A stretch of DNA of 64,000 nucleotides from Pogostemon cablin (lineage: Eukaryota > Streptophyta > Magnoliopsida > Lamiales > Lamiaceae): positions 29,739,405-29,803,404 of the forward strand of contig CM042975.1 in NCBI GenBank assembly GCA_023678885.1. Direction: 5' to 3'. The notes under the pieces were generated by a model. The model did not search any database and was not told the origin of the DNA. It saw only the letters and a list, made by a program, of their open reading frames with translations. The translations under genes were made by a program, and so were the position numbers. Positions within the stretch are counted from its first letter, which is position 1. Every line of letters begins with the position of its first letter. Shown piece by piece: positions 1 through 11,112 of the stretch.

Positions 1-1289
1 TAATTCAAACATCAATGGTAAAGATTAGCCTATAATTTATGCAGTACTTAATGATATTATATTGGTCGAGCATTAATTAAACTTTGGTTTTTGGTATTAG
101 TTTATCTCATTTGTTGTGCTAATTGCCGGCCAGAGTCAAATTTGTACAACTTGTTTATTATTTATTGGTGGGGCTACCTAAGTTGGGATTTGCTCCACTT
201 TAGGTTTGAATTTAAATAAACGACAAACGAAACAATCCACATAGCCTATTTAATGAAATTTAAGTTTGTTATTATCGTTTTAAAACGTATGATATTATTA
301 AATTTGAACAGAGATTGAGGGAACTTAAAGAAAAGACATGGGTGTATTCATAAGTTTGAATTTGTTAGAACTTAGCTTTATGGCTGAAATCTTGAATTCT
401 AATACTGAAAAGGGATTAAATACTGTTCATATTTTAGACTCTCATTCAATTCTAAGGGTGGGATAGATGTTAGGTAGGCGAATGGAATAAGTGGTTGGGA
501 TGGGAAAACAGAATCATGATCTGTCCACATTCTCTTTTGTTGTTTGGTGAGCTTCTGAAGGCCGGTTTCTTGATCGATCATCATGTTGCATCTGGCGAAA
601 TACATCGAATGTTGTACAGTTTATTCCATCGCATAAACACCAAACCCTAATTCAGAAGAATTGGAATAAAGCACAACTGCAACAAAATCTTTAGAACTAG
701 TAAAACTGCTCCAAATCTACCACTCAAGAAAGTAGTTCTAACTGCTCACATGGATTGGGTGTCTTTATGCTCTTATGGGAATATGCTCCCACAAAGAAGA
801 AAATCTCATTACAACATCTGAGTAGTACAAGGATAAGAATCATCTTCACTCTTTTAGTAAAGCAATAGTGAAAAGAGAAAGTGTTGTTGATGAGGGTCCT
901 TGTCCAAAAGAAACTTGGCTATAGATCTTTTGGTGGTCCCTAAAAAACCCTAAAAATAATAGAAACATCAAGACAGAGTTTTGCTTAGTGGAAGTACATT
1001 TCATCTACCAAGTTCTAAATATCTTTATTGCATATGTATTTATCTATCCATCTCTATTTATATGGATAAACAAATGGATATTAATCTAGTAGAACTGTAG
1101 AAGCAAAGACATGTTTAAGGATATGGTTTGTTAAGCAATCAGCTTCTGTCATTATATTCTCTATACAACACTCAAGATGACACTTGTTTTCTTCTATGAT
1201 TGTCTTCAAACATCTAAACAAAACATGTGGTAAGCAATCAAGCTAAAGAAACATGTCAATCACACTAGTGTTAGCCTCTCAAGAATCAA
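1..1289. other. 3' flank of the BTB gene, no gene seen
   Basis: AT-rich sequence downstream of the minus-strand BTB gene. It should contain that gene's 3' UTR and polyadenylation region, but no signal stands out enough to place the end. A 68-codon minus-strand frame at 399-605 has no recognisable domain and is treated as chance. Confidence 0.5.
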
Positions 1290-2627
1290 TCACATAATCG
1301 AAGGCGAACGAGTCTCCCATATGTCGAACACATTCTCTTCGCTGTGCAGCGCGAAGAGCCTATCTCCCCCTATCGAAAAATCACAAATGGAACCACCATA
1401 ACTATTCCTCAACCTCGACGTCAACACCCAATCCGGTCCACAAAACACCGATATACTATCATTCATCGATGAGAATAGCTGCCCTTCGTGCAATGCTAGC
1501 TTAGGGTAGCATGGCTCGTCGGGCATGATGTTCCCTTTCATGAGCCTACTCCGAGAGCTCCACCTTACGACCCCTCCCAAACGTCTCAAGTCCATGAACC
1601 CTAAATCCTCGTACTCATTCACCACACAAACGGAATGTGTTTCCTCCATAGCTATAGCATCCCTAACCCTCCTTTCATCGGTTATGGGCGCCCCCACGTC
1701 ACACCATGACCACACCATGCTCTTGCTCCTAAAATCCAACAAACTAATGTAACAGTTGTCCTTCCTAGGAAACAAAGTTGCAACCAACAAACAGTTGGTG
1801 CCATGTAACCATTGCAGCTTGTCTGCTTCACCAAGAGACCACCCGGGCGCCTCGTAGAAGAAATCGACTTGCTTGCCACTCACTTGGTCCCATACACCAA
1901 TGCCATGCTCATTAGACCTACCCTTACAACTAGAGAACAACTTGTAATCTGAATTCAAGCTTAATGCTCCACCAGTGTAGCTCTTAACTTGATTATCATG
2001 ACTAACATGAAACTTACACCTTAACTCCCCTGTTGATGCACTGAATAACCCCATCCCACCATCATCCCTACCTAATCTCTCACAAGCACTAATCACAATA
2101 CTGTCTGAATCAACCCAAACTGCATCATTCACCCTCTGATAATCAAGATTGATTGGAGGGTGTTCGACCATCATCCAATCATAAACATGGACCATGCTAC
2201 CATGAGCCACACAGCACCCGCCATCCGGGCCGGCCCGGATGGCGGTCCCGTCTCCCGGAGCCCTTCCAGGGACGGAGTGGGATAGGTGGAGCATGTTGCC
2301 ATCAAATGGGCCCCATTTGGCTGCCCTGACATGATCCAAGAGCCCATAAAACAGAGCCTCTCTGTATAGAAGCTTCTCAGAGATGTTGGGGGGGATGAAG
2401 AGCTCCCCTGTTCTGAGGAGGTCGAGGAGGACGGCGAAGCAATCGGGGTTCCGATCAATGAAGTGTTCGGTGGAGGCGGCGGAGGTGGTGGTGGAGTGGA
2501 GATCCCAATTCTCATCAAACATGGCCCCGAAGAGGGAATTCCGACCGGCGTTTGCAAGAGTGGTGGCTGTCGTTTCGAAGATTCTGCCGCCTACATTGAA
2601 CCTCACTCTATCTTTCTGCACCCCCAT
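1290..2627 (-). CDS. BTB/POZ domain protein, At2g24240-like
   Basis: Intact single-exon gene of 445 codons. Residues about 8-105 form a potassium-channel-tetramerisation type BTB domain: it opens RVRFNVGGRIFETT and includes the LLDLLRTGEL segment. The remaining ~340 residues resemble the WD40/YVTN beta-propeller-like half of the plant family that includes At2g24240 and At4g30940. Proteins with this fold generally act as substrate adaptors for cullin-3 ubiquitin ligases, with the BTB part binding the cullin and the propeller binding the target; this is family knowledge and not shown here. The length agrees with the family (about 440 residues). The start chosen is the first Met before the BTB fold. 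The nearest gene of any kind is more than 8 kb away. Overlapping frames at 1682-1879, 2171-2557 and 2383-2637 are shadows. Confidence 0.93.
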   Translation of the reverse strand: MGVQKDRVRFNVGGRIFETTATTLANAGRNSLFGAMFDENWDLHSTTTSAASTEHFIDRNPDCFAVLLDLLRTGELFIPPNISEKLLYREALFYGLLDHVRAAKWGPFDGNMLHLSHSVPGRAPGDGTAIRAGPDGGCCVAHGSMVHVYDWMMVEHPPINLDYQRVNDAVWVDSDSIVISACERLGRDDGGMGLFSASTGELRCKFHVSHDNQVKSYTGGALSLNSDYKLFSSCKGRSNEHGIGVWDQVSGKQVDFFYEAPGWSLGEADKLQWLHGTNCLLVATLFPRKDNCYISLLDFRSKSMVWSWCDVGAPITDERRVRDAIAMEETHSVCVVNEYEDLGFMDLRRLGGVVRWSSRSRLMKGNIMPDEPCYPKLALHEGQLFSSMNDSISVFCGPDWVLTSRLRNSYGGSICDFSIGGDRLFALHSEENVFDIWETRSPSIM

Positions 2628-3110
2628 TGATTCTTGAAAATGAGGGGGAAATCCGAATTCAAAGTTTGAGATTTTTTTTTTTTTTTTTTTTTAATCAAAA
2701 CCCCACGAAATCTCTGGAGAAATCTTGATCCGACTCCAGTTTTTGAATTCTAAAAAAGGAAAAATTTGACAGAAGGATCACACAGAATAATCAATCAATT
2801 CAGACAAAACGCGTATTTTTTAACATCTGAAAAGGAAGGGAAAAAAACATCCTAAATCGAAATCAAAATTTCATACTCCTGTGAACATTAAACAACCAAA
2901 ATAGTGATGAATAACAAAACTCAACGAAATTCCATGGAACAGCCGATTAAAACAGAGATAAAAACGACGAACAGAAACGGAATAATTTCGAAAATCTGTA
3001 AAACGAAAAGATGAAGAATCTGCAGAGATTGGAATTAGTGATGGAGTTTGAATTGTGTGAAATTGAAGAAGATTAGAGGAAAGGGAGAGCGGTTTGGAGA
3101 TTGGAAAATC
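2628..3110 (-). promoter_or_regulatory. 5' leader and proximal promoter of the BTB gene
   Basis: AT-rich sequence just upstream of the BTB start codon. It has a T-run at 2670-2692 (an A-run on the gene's strand) and a purine-rich stretch near 3060-3110. The transcription start cannot be fixed by eye. Confidence 0.4.
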
Positions 3111-3660
3111 AAAAAATGAAGGTAGCGAGAATTCTTGAACAATAACTAATCTTTATTACCATTTTATAATACTATCAATTGGTCTGAAGTGGGGCCCAGT
3201 ATTTGCAGTTCTAATTTCCTTTTGTTTACAGCCGTTGGATGGGTCACGATTTAATCTACGGTGTAAGACTTAGCCACACCCACACGACTTTAGTCCATAA
3301 GTCAGCCCAAATCCATTTAGTCTACTGTTAATTAGGATTGTTTCCACAGCACTATAAAAGTGGAGTTTAAGAATTTTTTTTTAATACACTCTAATAAAAT
3401 TTAAAAATATAAAAATATGGAGTCCAACTATTTACTTATGGTGTATGAGAGTCACATCTTTCACATCTTTTAATTAAAGTATATTTTAAATAAAGTTGTT
3501 GAATTGATTTTTAAAAAAATAATAATAATCGTGAGACCATGTAAATGAAATTGTAAAAATAATTATAGAACAAGAAAGTGAAGTATTTATAATTACTCTA
3601 TAATATTATATGTATGAACTGTTAATATATTTCATTGACTCATTCTCCTTTCATCTGCAA

Positions 3661-3766
3661 TAATAACTTTTAATTTAAATATCAGTTTTATAGCATGTAT
3701 ATAATTGGAGTATTAATAACTTTTAATTTAAATATCAGTTTTATAGCATGTATATAATTGGAGTAT
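3661..3766. repeat. 53-bp direct tandem duplication
   Basis: Two essentially identical 53-bp units at 3661-3713 and 3714-3766, in AT-rich intergenic DNA. The near-perfect identity suggests a recent duplication. No coding content. Confidence 0.9.
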
Positions 3767-3830
3767 TACGTATTGAAAATGATTTAAAAATAAAATATTC
3801 ATATTTGTCGACTTATTCGGCAATTGAGAC

Positions 3831-4112
3831 ACTCTCTTGTGAGACGTGTTTTTTTGTGAGACGGTTATGAGGCGGGTAGATTCATTATTAAAGTATGTTT
3901 GTTATATATATAAAGTATATTTATTTATAATTAAAGTAGGTTAATAATGAATCATATTATAACACCCTAAAATCATATTTTAATTCATCATTTATCATAT
4001 TTTAAAAAATATATTTTAACAATTATTAAACATACTTTATCTATCTATATAATAGACATATTTTAATATGTCTCACAAATCGTCTCACATGTCTAACGTC
4101 TCACAAGAGAGT
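3831..4112. mobile_element. MITE of the CTCTTGTGAGACG family (family A)
   Basis: The element starts ACTCTCTTGTGAGACG and ends with the inverse, CGTCTCACAAGAGAGT. The interior is AT-rich and non-coding, with subterminal GTGAGACGG motifs and a second inverted block. Other copies in the window carry 9-bp target duplications, pointing to Mutator-like mobilisation. No clear duplication was found at this copy. Confidence 0.8.
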
Positions 4113-4362
4113 TTTTGTCTTCTGGATTATACTGTATTCTCACGCCTCACAATAATCTGCGTTAAATGTTGATGTGGAGTTAAAATAAATAAATAAATAA
4201 ATAAAAATATTAATTTTATTGAACTTTTTTATAATACTTTGTGAGGTAAAACTAAAAAAATATTGTAAAATGTGGAGTATGTATTATATGTGATAGATAT
4301 TTTTCACATTAAGTGTATTTTGAATTTATTGAATTGAAATAAGTATTTCTTTATTTTAGACG

Positions 4363-4363
<1 letters not shown>

Positions 4364-4437
<74 letters not shown>

Positions 4438-4438
4438 G
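4364..4438. repeat. (TTA)n microsatellite
   Basis: About 25 perfect TTA repeats, likely polymorphic in length. Confidence 0.97.
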
Positions 4439-4760
4439 ATGAACAAAAACGAAGAAAATAAAGATAATCATGATCATAAAATTTAGGAATTAATTAAATA
4501 GATAAAAATGCTATAATTGCATATTTTAAAAGAAATAACATAAGGATAAAAATATAATCATACAAAATATTATAATATAAATGAAATTGGCATACAAGGA
4601 AAATGTGTTCATAGGAAAAATAGATAAATTAAGAAGAAGAAAAAAAAATTGATTGAATTGAATACATTAAAATCAATAATTTACTCTGTGCATTCACATT
4701 GTAACATAATAACTTCATTACAAATATTTTAAAATATATTTTATAATTACTAAATTATAC

Positions 4761-4796
<36 letters not shown>

Positions 4797-5870
4797 TATA
4801 GGCTTTTATTTTCTCTATGCACTTTAAACAATTTAATCAAACCCTCCAGCTACAGTGACTTAATAAGTGAATTTATAATCATAACTGTATAGCAAAACTT
4901 AATACATAATTAATGAAAATTTATTGCTAATAAAAAATTTTAATTTCAGAATCAATATGTCTTAGCTTATTTAAATTACTTAATACTCCCTAGCTCGTTC
5001 CTAATACATTTTAGCAAACGAAAGGTAAAACGTTTATTACTAATTGGTAGGTACGTAGCTATTTGATGACATTCAAGAATATTATTTCATTAATTTAATA
5101 TATTTAAACATATTAATTTCTATTTAATTTTGAAAATTACTTCATCATGAATTTGAATTGACAGACCCAATTTGATTTCTTTTTTATGTATTCACTCTTT
5201 TTCATAGTATTATGGTATATATGTGTTACGTACATTTTAATAAATATATGTAATTAAATTGAATTATAATTAAAAAAATTTTGAGAAATGCATGTTATAA
5301 TTATTGCAAGATTAGTCTTAAGCTAAACATGCAACCATCAATGTTATCTGATGGCACGTCACATCTAACTTATATCATGTAATTGCTGTTTAATCACGTA
5401 ATTTAATTACTTCAAAACCATATCTAATAATTGCATTCTATTAATTAATTATTCATCACATATAGAATCTATTCTTAATACTACATGCAAGTAGTTGAAA
5501 ATATCTCTGATGAAATGTCACAAAATCTATCTATGTTGTAATTTTATTATAATGAATCCATTATTAATTTTAATTTTTACTATCTTTATATCTATTTTAT
5601 TTTATCTTTTAAAAATGACATATTTAGAATTAAATTAAAAATGCTTATATTCATATAAAATGATTAAAATTGAAAAAAAAATGTAAATATGGTTCATGTT
5701 ATAAAAAGAAATAGTAAATTATCTAACGTATATAGAATTCCAACTCCTTTTAACCTGCTGAAAAAAAAAATGCTACAATTAATAAATTTGTAATTACAGT
5801 ATCCCCAACAACTAATTGAGAGTTGTTAATTAGAGGTTTAAATGTGGTAATTGAGTGACAAGATTGAGAA
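4439..5870. other. AT-rich intergenic DNA, no gene seen
   Basis: Apart from a short (TAA)n tract at 4761-4794, I see no coding frame, structured RNA or element terminus here. Confidence 0.6.
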
Positions 5871-6145
5871 GAGTTAGTGTATTGTGAGACGGGTTATTGG
5901 TGAGACGGGTCAACCCGTCACTAAAATATGCTTATTTGTGGTTAAAGTGTGCTTATTTGTGGTTAAAGTATGTCGATAATAAATCAAATTATAACACATT
6001 AACATCATACTTTAATACATAATCCAACATACTTTAAAAAACATACATTAACAACTATTTAACATACTTTATTTAAATAATCGACATACTTTAACACGTC
6101 TCACAAACCGTCTCATGAAGGTAGCGTCTCATAAGAGACTTTGTC
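5871..6145. mobile_element. Family A MITE with exact 9-bp target duplication
   Basis: A 275-bp non-coding element. Its right end (reverse complement GACAAAGTCTCTTATGAGAC) matches the family A terminus, and the left end is more diverged. It is flanked on both sides by GATTGAGAA (5862-5870 and 6146-6154). A 9-bp duplication is typical of Mutator superfamily insertion. Confidence 0.88.
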
Positions 6146-6389
6146 GATTGAGAAAAGGAGAAATGATGTAACTTAAGCTTGATGAATTAATGATCATATA
6201 ACTAATCAAAAACTTATATCTAAAGCAATTAAGAAAATCATTATAATGTCACTACAAGGGCCCTCATTGCTTTCAGATATTTATAAAATGAGTATTTATA
6301 AAATGAGTAGCTTTAAGGCGAATTTGTTATATGGTACAGCATTTGAAAATGATTATTCTTTAAAATATTTTAGAATTACTCTACTTAAC

Positions 6390-6501
<112 letters not shown>

Positions 6502-6658
6502 ATACTCAAGTGATTTTCTTTATTCTAAAACTAATTCTCCTTTAATATAAAGAGTAGTTCTGATTTCGTATGAGTTTTTTTGGTTATACTAAAAAATTTG
6601 CAATACTTGAAACACATATTTAGAATTTGCAAACAAATCGTTCGAAATCTTGAAAATA

Positions 6659-6856
6659 CTCCATCCGTCCGCTTATAAGGTATCCATTTTACTATTTTTA
6701 GCGTTCGATTTAAAGATATTCATTTCTCCTATTTATTAAAAAAGTACACAATATGGTCACCACTTCCCTCTAATACAACTATCCACTTTATATATAATAA
6801 TAATACTCCTTAATCAACGTGCAAAAAACAAATGGATACCTTAGAACCGGAGAGAG
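6659..6856. mobile_element. Stowaway-type MITE
   Basis: Terminal inverted repeats CTCCATCCGTCCGC at left and a degenerate GAACCGGAGAGAG at right, flanked by TA on both sides, as expected for Tc1/mariner-type Stowaway elements. Non-coding. Confidence 0.8.
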
Positions 6857-6950
6857 TATTAAATACGGAGTATTTCATTATTTATTCATTAACTAATTTA
6901 TTTATATTTTCTATAATAATAATATTAATCTCGAAGAGAGATTATATATA

Positions 6951-8246
6951 GGCTAGGTCTTGGGTGAGACCGTCTCACGGATCCCCTTATGTGAGACGGA
7001 TCATCCATTAACCCAAATAAATATATTTTATACTCCCTCTGTCTCATACTTATCTTCACACTTCCTTTGTAATGCAGCTACTCAGCTAACTAGGATCGTA
7101 GAAAGGAAACACCCCTCAAATAAGGATTGAAAGGTAGCTTGCTTCCAAGCCACAATTCTAGATGGGCGTGTAGTCGTAGTAGTCGGTCCAGAATGCCTCT
7201 GTTATATACTAAACTATTTCGGATGACAACAAAAAATCAGACAATGATGGAATTATAAAGGAAGTGTGAAGATAAGTATGGGACGGTGGAGTATTAAATA
7301 AAAATAAAATTAAAGAAAAAGATGGGCTTTGTTTGGCTTCAATAATTAAAATATACTTCTTGTTAATTATTGCATTGACGCTTTTTACTAATCGTTGGCA
7401 ATTTTCCAGGCGACAGCATCACGATTCTTAAATAAAAAAAAATCACTTTTAATAAAAATAATAATATTGTACATTATTAGTTTTTCTTAAATTAATTAAT
7501 TAATTATTTATTATTATTAATTGTTCTTTAAATAATTCGACGTCTTATTATTACTTTATTATAATCAATTATCACTTTATATTAAAATATTATCACTTTT
7601 TATTTATCTTATAAATTGTTCATAAAATAATTAAATTAAATGGTTATCACTATTTCTTTATTATGTATATCTTTTTATTAAGCATGTTATCACTTTTTAT
7701 ACAAATAAATTGTTTGTGAAATAATTTAATTAGATGAACATCAATTTTATTTGATTAGAAATCACTTTTTATTAAAAAAAATTTTATCATTTTTTATTAT
7801 TCCAGTAAATTATTCGTAAAATACACTTTTTATTTAGTTATCACTTTTTACAAAAGTCTTTATCACATTTCTTTTAAAATGTTATCACTTTTCATTTATA
7901 TTATAAATTGTTCATAAAATATAGTTTACAATAAAGTTATCAATTTTCATAAATTGAGTATCACATTGTATAAATTAATAAATTTAAATTAAAAAATAAA
8001 TTAAATGAATAAAAAAATTTAAACTAATAAAATTTTTAATAATAAAAAATATAAACTAAAAAAAGAAACGTAATATATAAATATGTATTATATAAAATAT
8101 CTAAATATTTTAGTTTTATAATTAATTTCTCAATTTTCTAATTTGACTACAATCAAACAGGGCCCTTAAAAATATATTTAATGGGTTAATGGATGATCCG
8201 TCTTACATAAGAGGATCCGTGAGACGGTCTCACCCAAATCTTTGCC
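6951..8246. mobile_element. 1.3-kb family B element with ~70-bp inverted repeats
   Basis: Terminal inverted repeats of about 70 bp at high identity: the left end starts GGCTAGGTCTTGGGTGAGAC and the right end mirrors it. It is flanked by the exact 9-bp duplication TTATATATA (6942-6950 and 8247-8255). The long terminal repeats plus a 9-bp duplication indicate a non-autonomous Mutator-like element. The interior repeats the short word TATCACTTTT many times and has no transposase frame. A Stowaway MITE (7033-7291) is inserted just inside the left repeat. Confidence 0.9.
7033..7291. mobile_element. Stowaway-like MITE nested in the 1.3-kb element
   Basis: Ends CTCCCTCTGTCTCATAC and its inverse GTATGGGACGGTGGAG, flanked by TA. 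The inverted repeat extends about 35 bp. The core is less AT-rich than other copies here and unlike them, so this copy may carry unrelated captured sequence. Confidence 0.82.
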
Positions 8247-8571
8247 TTATATATAAATCATCACAATTTATCGAGTTAATCTCTTATGTAATTGGTATAC
8301 AAGATGTGCACTTGTACAAGGTATAATATTAAAGTTTGAAAAAATTTACACTTTTATTAATAAAGGTATAATTTTTTTATTAAAATTTGTTTATTAAAAT
8401 ATGAAGTTATAAATATTTTATTTAAAAAATTAAACTTCAAGATTATAATATTCAATACTAAAAAGTAAAAATTCAATTTGATGCACCGAGTTGGATCCAT
8501 ACGTTCAAGGCTTCGTGAATATATTTTATAACCCTATAACTCTTTTGAGCATTGTTTACTAGTAATTTATA

Positions 8572-8811
8572 CTCCCTCTATCCCATTTCAATATTTACAT
8601 ATTTCTATTTTGGGTATCTCATTTCAATATTTAAGTTTCTCTTTTTGAAATATGGGACCCACCTAAAACAATTAATATATCACTATGGACCCCACATCCA
8701 ACACTAATACACCTACCCACTTTACATTAAATATTATATCTTTCCACTCACTATCTATTAAAATATTATACTCAAAACACAAACGTAAACATTGAAACGG
8801 GATGGAGGGAA
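8572..8811. mobile_element. Stowaway-type MITE
   Basis: Left end CTCCCTCTATCCCATTTC and right end GAAACGGGATGGAGGG form inverted repeats of over 25 bp, flanked by TA. Non-coding. Confidence 0.85.
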
Positions 8812-10362
8812 TAGTAGTTAGTAAGTTCATCTTATCAACACTATAAATAGATATAACTTTGAATTGATTTTCACATCTAATTATAGTACTACGTAGAGAG
8901 AAGAAAAAAAAACTTCAGGCTAGAGTTAATCGATCTAAAAAACCAAACTCCAACAAACTGTCAACAAACACATGACGATCAATTTCAGAATACAAAAATG
9001 AACAAATTCATTAAATAAAACATTAAATTAAATTCTAACAGCAGTTGATTTTAGAAATTTTCACGTACAAAGAAGAAATTGCAGTAAGAAAACATTTCAA
9101 CTTCTTTTAATTTATTGTTCAAATGAGACCATGAATTTGATGAATCTTGTTCTATATCAACTGAGAGAGAGAGAGAGAATAAATTGGAAATGTTACAACA
9201 AACTGCACCAAATAGGCACAAACTCAAATATCATCTTTTTCTCAACATATACTATATACTAAAGGAGGGTTTTGGATTTATTATATGGCATCATGTGAGT
9301 AATTTAGGTGATGTGTCATTTTTATAGATTTTTGAATTTTTTTTAATAATAAACTTGCTTAGGAAGGAAGATAATGTAGTTACTTTATTTTAAATAACCA
9401 ATCAAAATATTTCATTTTTCTTTATCTTATTTAAAAATTTACCTAAAACTTTAAGTGTTTTAAATTTTTTATTTTTAAATAGAATTTATATAAAATTATA
9501 TCAAATTAATTGTCTTTTCATGATCTTTAATTTGACATCCATATTACTAATAATATATGATTGGAGAAATAGATTTTTAAATTTAATAACAATTTTATAT
9601 TGTAAAATATTCTTTAATAAAATATATTAATAAATAAAATATTTTTAGAAGAGTAAGAAATTATTTAATAGATTTAATCTATTTATCCTTAGAATTTTAA
9701 GTTTAATAAATTTAGTTTATTATAGAATTCTAAATGAGGAATTTCATGAAAAAATAAATCTTAGTTTAATATTAATTAATTTTCATAATTTTTTTATTGT
9801 TAATTATTTATTTTATATTTATTTTATTATTTTTAATAATTAATTTTAATTATACAATAATTTATAATTATTATATACATTTATTGATTTTATTTATTAA
9901 ATGATAATAGTTAGGGATGATAATGAAATGGGCATTTTAAGTATCTATTCTATCCAAATCTTAATAGGGCACGTATGGGTAATTGTAAACGGGTTTGAGA
10001 CGGATACAAATAGTTGTGAAAATCACATTAGGGTTTGGAACGAGTACGGATAATACCGCAATACCCTCGGGTACTATAAAAAAAGATATTAAACCAATGA
10101 TTGTGCTATTTTATGAACAACTTATGGTATAAATGACAGTGATAACAATTTATATCGAAATTAATAATATTTTATGGCGAAAGTGATAAGTATTATAAAA
10201 AATGTAAAATGATTTCACGTGAAGCGGTTTCATGCCAGACCTATCATATTACATATTAATGAATAAAAGAATTTATAAAGTTTGTTAATAATTTTTTTCC
10301 AGATTTTTACTTAATTTTTTAATAAATTACTGAATATAAAATAATATATACAAATGTATATA

Positions 10363-10422
10363 CCCTAAACTCTAAAACCCTAAATTTAGGGTTTATGGTT
10401 TTAGAGTTTAGGGTTTAGGGTT
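10363..10422. repeat. Telomere-like inverted repeat
   Basis: Several degenerate CCCTAAA units are followed directly by their inverse (TTTAGGG), giving a near-palindrome of about 60 bp. It lies inside Helitron 1. It could be an interstitial telomeric remnant or simply a hairpin of the Helitron interior. Confidence 0.75.
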
Positions 10423-10710
10423 CTTAATAAATATTAAGAAATACATATATACATTAGTATTGAATAAAATTAATATAGATGGGTGTACGCGTGTATTCGA
10501 ATGCATGAGATAATTCATTATTATTTTAAATATTCGTTTTGTCATTTTGATATTTCCCATTACAAAGTACTATTAATTTCTTTTTATATAAATGAGATAT
10601 ATATACAAAATTATATTAAAGATATGGGTGCACAACATGTCCCGAGAACACACAAATTTTTGCCTTATTATAATTCTTATTCTACCAATAAAGTTAGATA
10701 TTTTTATTAA

Positions 10711-10960
10711 GGTTAGGTCTTGCGTGAGACCATCTCAAATGAGGTCATTTTTCACTTTTTAAAATAGTTATCATTCTCGCTATAAAACATTATCACTTTG
10801 GCTATAAAATGTTATCACTTTTTATTTATACTATAAACTGTTCATGAAATAGTATTATCACATTTCATTAGTTTACTATCACTTTCCTATATAAAAGTTA
10901 TGAATTTCTCACCGTTTCACATAAGCCCTTATGTGAGACGGTCTCACGCAAGTCTTTGTC
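10711..10960. mobile_element. Family B MITE with exact 9-bp duplication, nested in Helitron 1
   Basis: A 250-bp element with ends GGTTAGGTCTTGCGTGAGAC and the inverse of GACAAAGACTTGCGTGAGAC, flanked by TTTTATTAA on both sides (10702-10710 and 10961-10969). The interior has repeated TATCACTTT words. It inserted after the Helitron arrived. Confidence 0.92.
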
Positions 10961-11112
10961 TTTTATTAATATAAATTATAACTTTTAATATTTTTCAATT
11001 TCATTAATATGTTTTAAAAATAATAATTTAATAATCCCGCGTAACGTGTTACGCGGGTTTCGTACTAGTAATAATATACAACAACATATTTCTCTCTGGA
11101 AAAACATCATCG

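Larger units (their letters stand above)
9234..11068 (+). mobile_element. Helitron 1, non-autonomous
   Basis: The 3' end is diagnostic. A perfect 10-bp stem (arm CCCGCGTAAC, 11036-11057) is followed by a short spacer and CTAG at 11065-11068, then host T. The 5' side carries TATATACTAAAGGAGGG near 9250, like the other two Helitron 5' ends here. The exact 5' TC is uncertain within about 10 bp. There is no Rep/helicase frame. The element contains a family B MITE (10711-10960) and a telomere-like palindrome (10363-10422). Its 3' end lies 45 bp from the OTU2 stop codon. Confidence 0.85.
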
